This document shows positions 1 to 9,173 of a DNA stretch of 64,000 nt, piece after piece. The translations under genes and the position numbers were made by a program. Position 1 is the first letter of the stretch; each line of letters begins with the position of its first letter. The stretch lies in assembly GCA_017745235.1 (NCBI GenBank), contig JAGHZU010000015.1:63072-127071 (forward strand). The letters are read 5' to 3'. The stretch is from Caulobacter sp. Lineage in GTDB: Bacteria; Pseudomonadota; Alphaproteobacteria; Caulobacterales; Caulobacteraceae. The notes beneath the pieces were generated by a model. It worked only from the letters and a program-made list of their open reading frames with translations. It had not been told where the DNA came from and did no database searches.

Positions 1-1244
1 TAGCCGCCCCGCCGAGTCGGCGGAAGCGCATCCCATAAAGATTTCATTAACGATCCGGCGCAGAACACCAGATCGATGCCGGCCTGTTCGATCGGCCGGG
101 CCAGTTCGGCGTGGAATCGGGCGCTTTCGGGGCCCAGCTCCAGCATGTCGGTCAGGGCCACGATGCGGCGCCCCGCCACCTCGCGCGCGCCCAGGGTCGC
201 CAGGGCGGCGTTCATCGAGACGGGATTGGCGTTGTAGCTCTCGTCCACCAGGGTGAAGGCCCCGCCCGCCACGCGCACGCGGCGCTCGGCCCCGCGGCCC
301 TCGATCGGGGCGAACTCGGCCAGGGCCGCCAGGGCGGTTTCGCGGTCGACGTCCAGGGCTTCCAGCATCAGCAGCACGCACAGGCTGTTGAGGCCCCAGT
401 GCACGCCGGTCTGCAGGATGGGGAAACGCAGGGTCTCGCCGCGGACCACGGCGGTGATCTCGGCCCCGCCCTCGGAGGCGGCGAAGGCGGCGAGGCGGGC
501 GGTGACGCCCTCGCCCGTCCCGAAGCTCCAGACCTGGGCGCCGGCCTTATCGGCCTCGGCCTTCAGCAGCGGGAACCAGGGATTGTCGGCGTTCAGCACC
601 GCCACCCCGCCGGGCTCGATGCCGGCGAAGATCTCGGCCTTGGCCCGGGCCACGCCCTCCTCGCCGTCGGCGAAGTTCTCCAGGTGGACAGGACCCACGG
701 TGGTGATGGCCACCGCGTGCGGACGAATGAACCGCGACAGCGGGACGATCTCGTTCGCGTGGTTCATGCCCACCTCGAACACCGCCCGCTGGGTGTCGCG
801 CGGCATGCGCGCCAGGGTCAGGGGGACGCCGATGTGGTTGTTGTACGACTTGACCGAGGCGTGGGCCTTGCCCGCCCGGCGCAGGCCGGCCTCGACCGCG
901 CGGGTGACGCTGGTCTTGCCGACGGAGCCGGTGACGGCGCCGCGACGCGCCTGCGACGCGCGCTCCCGGGCGGCCACGCCCAGGCGTTCCAGCGCCTGGA
1001 AGGTGTCGTCCACCAGCACGGCGGGCACGGCGACGGGCTTGGAGACCAGGGCGCCGGCCGCGCCCTGGTCGATGGTCTGGACGACGAACTCGTGCCCGTC
1101 GCGCGCGCCGGTCAGGGCCACGAACAGGTCGCCGGGCTCGAGGCTGCGGCTGTCGATCGAGACGCCGGTGGCCGAGAAGTCGCCCAGCACCTGGCCGTCG
1201 GCGGCCTTGGCGATCTCGTCGGCGGTCCAGAGGACGTCAGCCAT
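1..1244 (-). CDS. murF: UDP-N-acetylmuramoyl-tripeptide--D-alanyl-D-alanine ligase MurF (3' end outside window)
   Basis: Cytoplasmic Mur ligase that adds D-Ala-D-Ala to UDP-MurNAc-tripeptide, the last soluble step of peptidoglycan precursor synthesis. The frame is open from an ATG at 1244 to the left edge with no stop, so about 414 residues are visible and the C-terminus is missing. The ATP-binding loop TGSVGKTS lies near residues 105-112 and is followed by the MurF-type SYNNHIGVPLT stretch. The start overlaps the end of murE by 8 bp, so the two are translationally coupled. It is the last visible gene of the dcw operon. Identification is firm; the only defect is the window edge. Confidence 0.95.
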   Translation of the reverse strand, partial: MADVLWTADEIAKAADGQVLGDFSATGVSIDSRSLEPGDLFVALTGARDGHEFVVQTIDQGAAGALVSKPVAVPAVLVDDTFQALERLGVAARERASQARRGAVTGSVGKTSVTRAVEAGLRRAGKAHASVKSYNNHIGVPLTLARMPRDTQRAVFEVGMNHANEIVPLSRFIRPHAVAITTVGPVHLENFADGEEGVARAKAEIFAGIEPGGVAVLNADNPWFPLLKAEADKAGAQVWSFGTGEGVTARLAAFAASEGGAEITAVVRGETLRFPILQTGVHWGLNSLCVLLMLEALDVDRETALAALAEFAPIEGRGAERRVRVAGGAFTLVDESYNANPVSMNAALATLGAREVAGRRIVALTDMLELGPESARFHAELARPIEQAGIDLVFCAGSLMKSLWDALPPTRRGG

Positions 1245-2694
1245 GGGCGGCCTCCAGGGCCTGGAAGGTCTCGGCCACGTCGTCGAAGGGGTGGTTCACG
1301 CCGGCTACCAGTTGGCCCTGCTCGTGGCCCTTGCCGGCAACCACCAGGACGTCGCCGTCGGACAGGAGGGCGGCGCCGGCGCGGATCGCCTCGCGGCGGT
1401 CGCCGATCTCACGGGCGCCGGGAGCCGCGTCCATGATCGCGGCGCGGATCAACGCGGGCTCCTCCGAGCGAGGATTGTCGTCGGTGACGATGGCCACGTC
1501 GGCCAGGCGCGCGGCGATCTCGCCCATCAGGGGCCGCTTGCCGCGATCGCGGTCGCCACCGGCGCCGAACACCACGATCAGCTTGCCGCGCGTATGCGGG
1601 CGCAGGGCCTTGAGCACGGTCTCCAGGCCGTCGGGCGTGTGGGCGTAGTCGACATAGGCCTCGCCGCCGTTGGCGCCCGTGCCCACGCGTTGCAGCCGGC
1701 CGGCCGCGCCCTCCAGGTGGCCCAGGGCCTCGATCGTGGCGTCCAGGTCCTCGCCGGCGGCCAGGACGAGACCCGCGGCGACCAGCACGTTCGACGCCTG
1801 GAAATCGCCGGCCAGGGGCAGCAGCACGTTGAACTCGCGGTCCTGGGCGGCGATCGTCAGCCGCTGCCCTTCCGGCACCGGAGTGCGCGAGACCAGCTTC
1901 AGGCCCTGTCCCTCGTGGCCGACGGTCAGGAGCGTCTGGCCCGAGGTGACGGCGGCCGAGGCGAAGGCCGGGAAGGCGTCGCTGTCGGCGTTGAGCACGG
2001 CGGTGCGCGTGCGCGGCAACAGGGTCTCGAACAGGCGCAACTTGGCGGCGCGGTAGGCGCCCATGGTGCCGTGATAGTCGAGGTGGTCCTGGGTGAAGTT
2101 GGTGAAGCCGGCGGCGGCCAGGCGCACGCCGTCCAGGCGCCGCTGGTCGATGCCGTGGGACGAGGCCTCCACGGCCAGGTGGGTCACGCCCATGCCGGCC
2201 AGCTTGGCCATCATCTCGGCCACGTCGGCGGCGTCGGGCGTGGTCAGGCCAGGCGGGGTCAGCTGGATGTCCGGCTGGCCGGCTTGGCTGACGACCACCC
2301 CCAGGGTGCCCATGCTGGCGGCCTTGTGGCCCAGGCGGGCGAAGATCTGGCGGCAGAAGCCGGCCACCGAGGTCTTGCCATTGGTGCCGGTGACGGCCAC
2401 GCAGACGGCGGGCTGAAGGGCCCAGAAATTGGCGGCGGCCAGGGCGTAGGCGCGGCGCAGGTCGGCGGCGTGGGCGGCGGGGACCGGCAGGTCCTGGACG
2501 TCGTCCGGAGCCAGGATGGCGGCCGCGCCCGAAGCGATGGCGCCGGGAATGAAGCTGCGGCCGTCGACCTTGCTGCCGGGCAGCGCCGCGAACAGGAACC
2601 CTTCACGCACCTTGCGGCTGTCGGCGGTGACGCCGGTGATCACCGGGTCGACCTCGAACGGCCGGTTCAGCAATTGCGAAAGCGTCTTGCTCAA
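1237..2694 (-). CDS. murE: UDP-N-acetylmuramoyl-L-alanyl-D-glutamate--2,6-diaminopimelate ligase MurE
   Basis: Adds the third amino acid of the peptidoglycan stem peptide in the cytoplasm. The 485-residue protein has the Mur ligase ATP loop TGTNGKTS at about 102-109 and the DNPR motif at about 406-409; in this family DNPR marks specificity for meso-diaminopimelate rather than lysine. I take the TTG at 2694 as start: it overlaps the ftsI stop by 4 bp (TTGA), a GGAGG lies upstream (GGAGGCGGGAC), and the protein then begins MSKTLSQLL as expected. The open frame continues far upstream but that part is a shadow of ftsI. Confidence 0.95.
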   Translation of the reverse strand: MSKTLSQLLNRPFEVDPVITGVTADSRKVREGFLFAALPGSKVDGRSFIPGAIASGAAAILAPDDVQDLPVPAAHAADLRRAYALAAANFWALQPAVCVAVTGTNGKTSVAGFCRQIFARLGHKAASMGTLGVVVSQAGQPDIQLTPPGLTTPDAADVAEMMAKLAGMGVTHLAVEASSHGIDQRRLDGVRLAAAGFTNFTQDHLDYHGTMGAYRAAKLRLFETLLPRTRTAVLNADSDAFPAFASAAVTSGQTLLTVGHEGQGLKLVSRTPVPEGQRLTIAAQDREFNVLLPLAGDFQASNVLVAAGLVLAAGEDLDATIEALGHLEGAAGRLQRVGTGANGGEAYVDYAHTPDGLETVLKALRPHTRGKLIVVFGAGGDRDRGKRPLMGEIAARLADVAIVTDDNPRSEEPALIRAAIMDAAPGAREIGDRREAIRAGAALLSDGDVLVVAGKGHEQGQLVAGVNHPFDDVAETFQALEAAHG

Positions 2695-4451
2695 AGTCCC
2701 GCCTCCGACGTGGCGACTGCTTGCGGCTGGGCCGCGATGGTGAGGATGTCGTTCTTGCGCTTGACGTTCAGGAACGGGGCGATGCGGTCGATCACGCGGC
2801 CGGCGGCCGGCGCGGACACCCAGCCGCCGGTCGAGAAGCCGAAGGTCTTGGCGTTGCCCTTGGGCTCGTCCAGCAGGACCAGCACGAAGTAGCGGTCGGC
2901 CTCGATCGGTCCCTCGGTGGGGAACACCGCGGCGAACGAGGAGACCTGGCGCTGGTGGTTGTAGCCCCGGATGGCCGGATCGTACTTCTCGCCGGTGCCG
3001 GTCTTGCCGCCCACCGACAGGCCCGGGATGTTGGCCGACTTGCCGCTGCCGCCGGTGACGTTGGCGCGCATGATCTGCAGCATCTGGGCCGAGGTCTCCT
3101 CGGACACCGCGCGCGGGCCCTCGGGGCGCACGCCGGCCGGGCGCTTGAGGATGGTCAGGGGCTGCAGCGTGCCGCCGTTCAGCAGCGCGCCCATCGCCTG
3201 GGCCAGGGCCAGCGGCGAGACGTTGATGCCGTGGCCGAACGAGGTGGAGGCCACCGCATCGTCGTCCCACTTCTTCGGCGTCAGCGGACGGGCCGATTCC
3301 AGCAGTTCCACCTTGGCTGGCCTGGTCAGGCCCAGGGCCGCGAAATAGTGGCTCAGGCGCTCGCCGCCGATCCGCTCGGCCAGGATCGCGGTGCCGATGT
3401 TGGACGAGTGCTGGAAGACCTCGACCAGGGTCAGGATCTTCTTGGCGGCGTGGAAGTCGTGGATGGTGCGGTAGCCCAGCTTGAACGGCTCGCGCGCGTC
3501 GAAGGTCGAGGCCGGTGTGGCCGCGCCGGTGTCCAGGCCGATGGCCACGGTGAACGCCTTGAACGTCGAGCCCATCTCGTAGACCGTCGCCGCGGCGTGG
3601 TTGGTCATCTGCTCGTTGGACGCCAGATTCAGCTGGTTGGGATCGTAGTCCGGGAAGCTGGTCATGCCGAGGATCTCCCCGGTATGGACGTTGGTGACGA
3701 TGCCCACGGCGTCCTTGGCCTGGAACTCGATGGCGGCCTTGCGGACCTCGTCCTCCAGGGCGGCCTGCACACGCAGGTCGATCGACAGCGGGATGGCGCC
3801 GTCGGGGCCTTGGGCGGCGGCTTCGCGCACCTGCTTGTCGAGGGCCTTCTCGGCGCCGGACAGGCCCTTGCCGCCCTTGTCGACGAAGCCGATGAAGTGG
3901 GCGGCGCTGGAGCCCAACGGATAGACGCGGCGGGCCTGCTCCTCGAACTGCACGCCCGGCAGGCCCAGGTCGAAGATCGCGTCCTTCTGCGACGGGGTCA
4001 TGCCGCCGACGAGGAAGGTGCGGCGATCGCCCTCGATGGCCTGGGCCAGGCGCTTGGCCGGCACCTGCGGCAGGGCCTTGGCCAGGGCCTTGCGCGTGGC
4101 GCGGGCGTCCCAAACTTCCTTGGGATCGATGTAGAGCGCGTAGTGGGTCAGGTCGACCGCCAGCAGCTGGCCGTTGCGGTCGACGAGATCGCCGCGCGCG
4201 CCGTCGGTCGAGGCCAGGTAGCCGTTGCGGCCCACGTCCGAGAACAGCGCCGCCCAGGTGGCGCCCACGCCCAGAACGCAAAAGGCCAGCCCGAACAGGG
4301 CCAGCACGAAGAAGATGCGGATGCGGGTGTCGTCTTCCGGCTTGGCCGCGGCGCGGGAGCGCTCGAAGGCGTGCTCCAGGCGCCAGACACGCTCGATCAG
4401 CCAGCGCCAGGCCGCCGGCGCGGCCCCCGGGGCGAGGTTGGAGAGGCTCAT
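2691..4451 (-). CDS. ftsI: Septal peptidoglycan transpeptidase FtsI (PBP3)
   Basis: Inner-membrane D,D-transpeptidase that cross-links septal peptidoglycan during division. The 586 residues show a short cytoplasmic tail, one transmembrane segment at about 46-68, a PBP dimerisation domain, then the penicillin-binding domain with active-site STFK (295-298), SSN (349-351) and KTG (483-485). The ATG at 4451 overlaps the ftsL stop (ATGA). The open frame upstream of this ATG is a shadow of ftsL and is not counted. Lies between ftsL and murE as in most dcw clusters. Confidence 0.95.
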   Translation of the reverse strand: MSLSNLAPGAAPAAWRWLIERVWRLEHAFERSRAAAKPEDDTRIRIFFVLALFGLAFCVLGVGATWAALFSDVGRNGYLASTDGARGDLVDRNGQLLAVDLTHYALYIDPKEVWDARATRKALAKALPQVPAKRLAQAIEGDRRTFLVGGMTPSQKDAIFDLGLPGVQFEEQARRVYPLGSSAAHFIGFVDKGGKGLSGAEKALDKQVREAAAQGPDGAIPLSIDLRVQAALEDEVRKAAIEFQAKDAVGIVTNVHTGEILGMTSFPDYDPNQLNLASNEQMTNHAAATVYEMGSTFKAFTVAIGLDTGAATPASTFDAREPFKLGYRTIHDFHAAKKILTLVEVFQHSSNIGTAILAERIGGERLSHYFAALGLTRPAKVELLESARPLTPKKWDDDAVASTSFGHGINVSPLALAQAMGALLNGGTLQPLTILKRPAGVRPEGPRAVSEETSAQMLQIMRANVTGGSGKSANIPGLSVGGKTGTGEKYDPAIRGYNHQRQVSSFAAVFPTEGPIEADRYFVLVLLDEPKGNAKTFGFSTGGWVSAPAAGRVIDRIAPFLNVKRKNDILTIAAQPQAVATSEAGL

Positions 4452-4882
4452 CGCGGCGCCTCCACCGGGGCGGGATAGTCGTCGGGCGTGGCCTCGGGCG
4501 CCTCGGCGGCGGCCACGTCGCCGGCCGCGCTGACCGGGGGCGGAGCCTGGCGGGTGGGCACGGGATTGCGGCGCGCCACGTCGATCAGCGCGTCCTCGGT
4601 GGTCTCGTGCTCGGGCTTGATCGGCAGCAGCTGCATGCCGGCCGCCAGTTGCTCGATGCGACGCGGCTGCTCCAGATAGGCCACCTCGGCCTTGAGCAGG
4701 CGCACGCGGATCTTCTCGTCGTCGATCTGCTTCTCGACCGAGGCGATCTGGGCGCGCTCGCGGCCGGCGAAGGTCTTGGCCATGTAGACGCCCAGGACCA
4801 GCACCAGCAGGACGGCCAGGCACACCACCTCCACCAGGCGGAAGCCGCGCACGCGACGCTCGAAGATGGCCGAAAGGCTCAT
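4448..4882 (-). CDS. ftsL: Cell division protein FtsL
   Basis: Small bitopic divisome protein that partners with FtsB and FtsQ. The 144 residues contain a short N-terminus, one hydrophobic segment at about 16-36, a charged segment compatible with a coiled coil at about 40-72, and a Pro/Ala-rich C-terminal tail that is long for the family. FtsL sequences diverge strongly, so position between rsmH and ftsI is the main support. I chose the ATG at 4882 because it overlaps the rsmH stop as ATGA, as at the other junctions; an in-frame ATG at 4897 would add five residues. Confidence 0.85.
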   Translation of the reverse strand: MSLSAIFERRVRGFRLVEVVCLAVLLVLVLGVYMAKTFAGRERAQIASVEKQIDDEKIRVRLLKAEVAYLEQPRRIEQLAAGMQLLPIKPEHETTEDALIDVARRNPVPTRQAPPPVSAAGDVAAAEAPEATPDDYPAPVEAPR

Positions 4883-5832
4883 GCCGACGCGCTCCACACG
4901 GGCGCGGCGGTACGCACGGCCGCGCGCAGCTTGGACGAGCGGGCGCGCGGATTGACCGCCAGCTCGGCCTCCCCGGGCGCGACAGCCTTGGACGAGATCA
5001 GCTGGAAGCTGGCCGGGGCGCCCTGCTCCACCGGCGGCGCGTGGCGCGAGCCGCCCGGCGTGCGGCCGGCGCGCTCGGCCAGGAAGTTCTTCACGATGCG
5101 GTCTTCCAGCGAGTGGAAGCTGACCACCGCCAGGCGGCCGCCCGGCTTGAGCACGCGCTCGGCGGCGGCGAGACCCTCCTCCAGCTCCTCCAGTTCGGCG
5201 TTGACCGCGATGCGCAGGCCCTGGAACGAGCGGGTGGCGGGATGGACCTTGGCGCCCTTGCGGCCGCCCAGGGCGCGCTCGATCACGGCGGCCAGGTCCA
5301 GCGTGCGGGTGAAGGGCTGCTCGGCCCGGCGCTTGACGATGAAGTTGGCGATGTGGCGCGAGGCGTGCTCCTCGCCATAGACGTAGAGGATGCGGGCCAG
5401 CTCGGCGTGGCCCAGCGTGTTGACCAGGTCGGCGGCGGTGGGGCCGTCCGCGCCCATGCGCATGTCCAGCGGACCGTCGCGCATGAAGGAAAAGCCGCGC
5501 TCAGCCTCGTCGAGCTGCATGGAGGATACGCCAAGGTCCAGGGTGACGCCGTCGACCGACGCCTCCCCCAGATACGCGCTGATTTGCGAAAACCGGTCCT
5601 GAATCAGCCGAAAGCGACCATCCGCCGCGCTGAACGAAGCGTTAATGGGTTCGGCGAACCGGAGCACGCTGGGATCGCGGTCGAAGGCGACGACCGAGGC
5701 GCCCGTGGCCAGGATCGCGCGGGTGTAGCCGCCCGCGCCGAAGGTGCCGTCCACCATCACGTCGCCGGACTTGGGCGCCAGGGCCTCGACGACCTCGTCG
5801 AGCAGGACCGAGATGTGGGGAGCCTCGCTCAC
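4879..5832 (-). CDS. rsmH: 16S rRNA (cytosine(1402)-N(4))-methyltransferase RsmH
   Basis: SAM-dependent methyltransferase acting on C1402 of 16S rRNA (formerly MraW). The 317-residue protein opens with the family signature [14 protein letters not shown] and has the SAM-binding motif [14 protein letters not shown] near residues 31-44; [13 protein letters not shown], typical of the family, lies in the C-terminal third. The GTG at 5832 overlaps the mraZ stop as GTGA. The much longer open frame that continues upstream of 5832 is a shadow of mraZ. Confidence 0.95.
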   Translation of the reverse strand: MSEAPHISVLLDEVVEALAPKSGDVMVDGTFGAGGYTRAILATGASVVAFDRDPSVLRFAEPINASFSAADGRFRLIQDRFSQISAYLGEASVDGVTLDLGVSSMQLDEAERGFSFMRDGPLDMRMGADGPTAADLVNTLGHAELARILYVYGEEHASRHIANFIVKRRAEQPFTRTLDLAAVIERALGGRKGAKVHPATRSFQGLRIAVNAELEELEEGLAAAERVLKPGGRLAVVSFHSLEDRIVKNFLAERAGRTPGGSRHAPPVEQGAPASFQLISSKAVAPGEAELAVNPRARSSKLRAAVRTAAPVWSASA

Positions 5833-6299
5833 GCCGCGCCCCCGGCGAGGCGGGCCGTGCGCTGCTGGGCGCGCAGGGCGGCCAGGCCCTCGCGGGCCAG
5901 GTCGCGCTGGGCGGCGCGGTGGGCCTGAAAGGCCTCGCGCGACCAGATCTGGAACCGCTCGCCCAGACCGACCACGGCCACCCAGTCGGTGAGGCCGAAC
6001 ATGTCGCACAGATGGTCGGGCAGGGTGATGCGGCCGGCGGTGTCGAACGACAGGCGGGCCATGCCGCCCAGGACGCTGGTTTCCAGGGCCGAGCGGATCG
6101 GGTCGCCGAACGGCATTTCGTCGATCACGCCCTGATAGCGGTCGAACAGGCTCTTGCCGCCGGCTTCCAGGCAATCGGCTTCGATGGAGGGGAAGCAGAA
6201 GATCCCGTCGAACGGACCCGAGAGCGCGGCGCGGAAGTCCTGCGGCACGACGATGCGCCGCTTACTGTCCAGCTGCTTCTCGAACGTCGAGAGAAACAC
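5829..6299 (-). CDS. mraZ: Transcriptional regulator MraZ
   Basis: DNA-binding AbrB-like protein that in other bacteria represses its own dcw operon and also acts on RsmH-linked functions. Two SpoVT/AbrB-type repeats are visible: the first opens [18 protein letters not shown], the second contains [16 protein letters not shown] place the start at the GTG at 6299, which gives the family-typical N-terminus (M/V-FLSTFEK, 156 residues) with AGGGG upstream; in-frame ATGs at 6323 and 6341 would add 8 or 14 unconserved residues. A triple TGGG array lies about 60 bp upstream and is its probable operator. Confidence 0.92.
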   Translation of the reverse strand: MFLSTFEKQLDSKRRIVVPQDFRAALSGPFDGIFCFPSIEADCLEAGGKSLFDRYQGVIDEMPFGDPIRSALETSVLGGMARLSFDTAGRITLPDHLCDMFGLTDWVAVVGLGERFQIWSREAFQAHRAAQRDLAREGLAALRAQQRTARLAGGAA

Positions 6300-6358
6300 C
6301 CCACTACCCCTGCTTGAGCCCATTGCCGGCCGCCCAGCCACGATCGACCCGACGCGAT

Positions 6359-6382
6359 TGGGTTAACATGGGATTGATTGGG
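6359..6382. promoter_or_regulatory. Candidate MraZ operator: three TGGG repeats with 10-bp period
   Basis: On the + strand TGGG occurs at 6359-6362, 6369-6372 and 6379-6382, separated by exactly 6 bp each time, and the pattern does not extend further on either side. E. coli MraZ is reported to bind three TGGGN direct repeats separated by 5 bp, which is the same 10-bp period. The array lies 60-83 bp upstream of the mraZ start. Here the TGGG strand is opposite to the coding strand of mraZ. Autoregulation is inferred from spacing and position. Confidence 0.7.
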
Positions 6383-6882
6383 AAACAATGACACCAAACC
6401 CTAATCCGCCGCCAAAACAAAGGTATTCAGGCGGTCCTTCACAGGCCCAGATTATTTATCAACAGAACATACATGGAACTTGTTAAGGTTTGCAGCGAGC
6501 TGGCCTCAACGCGAACCCTTGCGGACATGGGGAAACCGGCGCCTCGGCCAGCAAAGACCGGGCAAGGTGGGGCTGCGTCCCACTTTTAGCGCACGACAAG
6601 AAGCGTCGCCGCGTGGCCTGAACTGAACGGCAACCACCGCCTGGAGGCCGGCCGGCGGGACATTAGGGCGTCGCCGCCCCGCCATGCCCTTAGGACGAAG
6701 GTCCGGTGGCCGGCGCGACGTTAGCTTCCGGAGGCGACCCCGAACCGACCCAGGCGGTGTCCGCTTTTCGCGTGATGCCTCAAGGTCAGGTTGCTGGCTG
6801 CGGGATATTTCCAGACCCGACCCTAGGCGGACATCACGTTTCATGGCTTCTCTGCGCTCGAACTACGTGAGGCGACGCACCG
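6383..6882. other. Intergenic region, no gene recognised
   Basis: About 500 bp between the mraZ operator and the first orphan gene. The mraZ promoter should lie in its first 100 bp, but I cannot assign a clear -35/-10 pair. One DnaA-box-like TTATCAACA occurs at 6456-6464 and is probably chance. The open frames across 6506-6983 have no family-like composition and no good ribosome binding site. Confidence 0.5.
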
Positions 6883-7947
6883 ATGCTCATCACAATGCGT
6901 CTGATGTTTTCCAGCGCGGACATTCAGGAGGCGATGGATCAGACGGTAGAGGCGTTCAGCGATGCGCTTGCCAAGGCCTGTGAACGCGAAGCTCGATTCG
7001 AGAAGATCAGCGAGCTGGCATTCTGCTTTGGCGTGGCGCATCCCGTCATGCAGCCACCCAGCAAGGGGCGCGCCAGTTTTTCCCGTGACAGCGGCATCTT
7101 TTTTACTGAAGCCTATCTCGACTATGGCGCGTGGATCGGTGAGCGATGGGCCGATCGGATGCGCGCGGTGGCCAAGGCGGCGCAGATCGCGCTTGCGGCG
7201 GTTCACAAGACGCGATTGACCGCCGAAGAGCGATCAGTCTTGTCACGATTGATCGAAAGCGAGGCGGAGAAGCTAGCGGAGTCACCTCCGAAACACTTGC
7301 TTGCTCTCAAACCCGTTTATGCCTGCGAGGACGAGTATGGGCAGCGGTTGTCCATCGGCTTCCAGCCGCCAGGCACCCTCGTCCCGGTCGCCGCGAACGC
7401 GCGTGTTCGAGTGCTCCAACCATCGGAAGTCCAGGCCTATGTCGAGCACCAGAAGGCCGCTGAAGCCATTCCGGCGGTCAAGCTCTACCAGAGCCGAGAC
7501 ACACAGCTGCTGTATCGAGAAGCTTGGATCGATGGTGATAGCGTCGTCGAGCATGTCGGCTTCTGCGGCGAAAAGGGCTCGGTTTCGCGACATCCCGCAG
7601 CAGGATCTACTCGCCAGAGGGAAGTGATCGACGCCATCACCGCTGACGCGAAGGCGAATGGCTTCGCACCAATTACGGAAGCGCGGCTTGTCCGCCTCCT
7701 CGTCAGTAAGGAAATTGCCGGGATGGGGACGAAAGGCGACGTGCGTCGGCGGCACGCGCTGGAGGACTTCCTCAACGAGGTGACGGGATGGTTCGGCCTA
7801 GGTCATTGCGACGGAGGATCGATCGGCTCTGGATCGATGGAGGTATTGTGCTTGGTCGTGGACTACGGGATCGCTTCTCGGGTCATCGAACGAGAATTGG
7901 CGTCCTCGCAGTTCAATGATTTCGCAGTAAGCCGCGCTGACGCATGA
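6883..7947 (+). CDS. Hypothetical protein, orphan in low-GC patch
   Basis: A 354-residue soluble-looking protein I do not recognise. There is no signal peptide or membrane segment. The N-terminal 120 residues look helical and charged; a central part (about 140-210) has beta-rich composition; the end contains LCLVVDYG. The start is uncertain: ATG at 6883 has a GAGG 10 nt upstream, while an ATG at 6934 follows AGGAGG by only 2 nt. Sampled stretches are about 55% G+C against nearly 70% in the dcw genes, suggesting horizontal acquisition. Nothing nearby suggests a function. Confidence 0.6.
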   Translation: MLITMRLMFSSADIQEAMDQTVEAFSDALAKACEREARFEKISELAFCFGVAHPVMQPPSKGRASFSRDSGIFFTEAYLDYGAWIGERWADRMRAVAKAAQIALAAVHKTRLTAEERSVLSRLIESEAEKLAESPPKHLLALKPVYACEDEYGQRLSIGFQPPGTLVPVAANARVRVLQPSEVQAYVEHQKAAEAIPAVKLYQSRDTQLLYREAWIDGDSVVEHVGFCGEKGSVSRHPAAGSTRQREVIDAITADAKANGFAPITEARLVRLLVSKEIAGMGTKGDVRRRHALEDFLNEVTGWFGLGHCDGGSIGSGSMEVLCLVVDYGIASRVIERELASSQFNDFAVSRADA

Positions 7948-7982
7948 GGGCGGATGGGGCTGCTCCCAACCCTCGGCAGACC

Positions 7983-8303
7983 TTAGCGGGGAGAAGCCCA
8001 GCGTAGCGGCACTTCGATTTTTCCACCCCGGTAGCGTTTCGTAGCTTGAAACTTCGGTGCGGCGCAAAGCGCCCATTCCTCTAATCTAGGCTCTCTACTG
8101 CTCCGGGCCTGACAGTCTGCCAGATAGCCGTCAGCACGCACTTTGCAGACCAGCAGCACTTCACCCGGTGGGATGTCAGTACTGTCAGGCATGCAGCGTG
8201 TGATGTCATTTGCGGTGGGCTTCGAAGCCCATGCGCTTGGCGGTAAGCGATGCGGCGCGCCGGAATATGAGGCGAGCGTGAACAGCAGTACGATGCTCAG
8301 CAT
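7983..8303 (-). CDS. Small exported protein with TonB-C-like end
   Basis: 106 residues. The first 15 or so residues are hydrophobic (MLSIVLLFTLASYSG) and look like a signal peptide or anchor. The remainder resembles the C-terminal domain of TonB-type energy transducers: VLLVCKVRADGYLADCQ, a central APKFQ, and a final IEVPLRW, with two cysteines in the first strand pair and one before APKF. Only that domain is present, without the proline-rich linker or TM-H motif of a true TonB, so a periplasmic stand-alone protein is likelier. It lies tail to tail with the 6883-7947 gene. Confidence 0.55.
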   Translation of the reverse strand: MLSIVLLFTLASYSGAPHRLPPSAWASKPTANDITRCMPDSTDIPPGEVLLVCKVRADGYLADCQARSSREPRLEEWALCAAPKFQATKRYRGGKIEVPLRWASPR

Positions 8304-8324
8304 ATGATCTCTATCGACCGTCGA

Positions 8325-8882
8325 TCAGTTGAGCCTACGGGTGTAATCCGCGCTGTCTACCGGAACGACCGAAAACGACCCAAATCGGACGTTGAGAGGG
8401 GCGGTAATTGCGATCGCCGCGTTCAACGCCGCGAGCGCCCGAGATCTAAATACGCTGTCCGCAGAGAACTCATCAGTCCTGTTGTTTGCCAGAGCAGCGG
8501 CCACCGCGTCGCGAACAGCCACCACGAACGCTTCTGCATTGCACTCTGTGGTAAAACACTCGTGGCCGACCTCATCAGGTTCGCAGGCGTAGATATCTTC
8601 GAATTCAAGGACGCGGAGCCTAAAGACCCGCCGCTGAGGCATTCCTTCCCAGCGGTGAGTAAGCAAAAGCCGCCACTCATGCGGCTCTCTATCGAAGCCG
8701 GCGCGCGAGAATGATCCGCCGGTAGCGATTTCCAGGGCTGCTCTTAGCGGGTCTCCAAGGACATCCGTCGTGTCGCTGATTCCCTCCAGCACAAAGGCCT
8801 TTGGACCGACGGTAATGGCGCAATCGGACCAACCAGCTCCTCGGTCGTTCAACGCTATCTGGATTTTGTCAGTGGCGAGCAT
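8325..8882 (-). CDS. Hypothetical protein
   Basis: A 185-residue soluble-looking protein without signal peptide or membrane segment. It contains HEWRLLLTHRWEG in the middle and an acidic, cysteine-containing stretch (YACEPDEVGHECF) after it. I recognise no family. It ends 22 bp before the start of the small exported protein on the same strand, so the two may be cotranscribed. The sampled G+C is about 57%, lower than the surrounding chromosome, as in the 6883-7947 gene. Confidence 0.5.
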   Translation of the reverse strand: MLATDKIQIALNDRGAGWSDCAITVGPKAFVLEGISDTTDVLGDPLRAALEIATGGSFSRAGFDREPHEWRLLLTHRWEGMPQRRVFRLRVLEFEDIYACEPDEVGHECFTTECNAEAFVVAVRDAVAAALANNRTDEFSADSVFRSRALAALNAAIAITAPLNVRFGSFSVVPVDSADYTRRLN

Positions 8883-9173
8883 TCAGACACATTAGGAGCT
8901 GCAAGTTCTCCTAACCACCCCTTCCAGACCTAACGGACGCCCGCTTCGCGGCCAGGCGCCCAAGGCACGCCCTCGACGTCGGCGCCAATTTCCGGACCCA
9001 GCCCGTTGCGGACGCTGGGCGCTCATCGGAACCCTCGATCTTTGAGAGAGGGCTCAAGCGCGCCCCTACCCGACATCACCTCGGTCGGCCCAAAGGCAGC
9101 CCCCCCGGGGGGCCGCCGCCCGCGTCGCTGCGGCAGGCGGGCTTGGGCCATCTTCGTGACGGCCTGCGATAAT
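8883..9173. other. Intergenic region with a structured stretch downstream of rnpB
   Basis: No gene seen. Positions 9088-9148 can fold into nested pairings (GCCCAA with TTGGGC outside, GCCCGC with GCGGGC inside, and a C-run/G-run hairpin at 9095-9117). Since rnpB is transcribed toward this stretch it may hold the rnpB terminator, but there is no U-tract, so this is weak. Confidence 0.35.

Noticed and set aside
253..2892. Very long + strand frame opposite murE/murF
   Set aside because: Shadow frame over real minus-strand genes in GC-rich DNA; low-complexity composition and no family motif.
6456..6464. DnaA-box-like TTATCAACA upstream of mraZ
   Set aside because: Single one-mismatch box without neighbours; no origin features such as repeated boxes or gidA/dnaA genes.
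6506..6844. 112-codon minus-strand frame in the mraZ upstream region
   Set aside because: Arg/Pro-rich shadow-like composition and no ribosome binding site.
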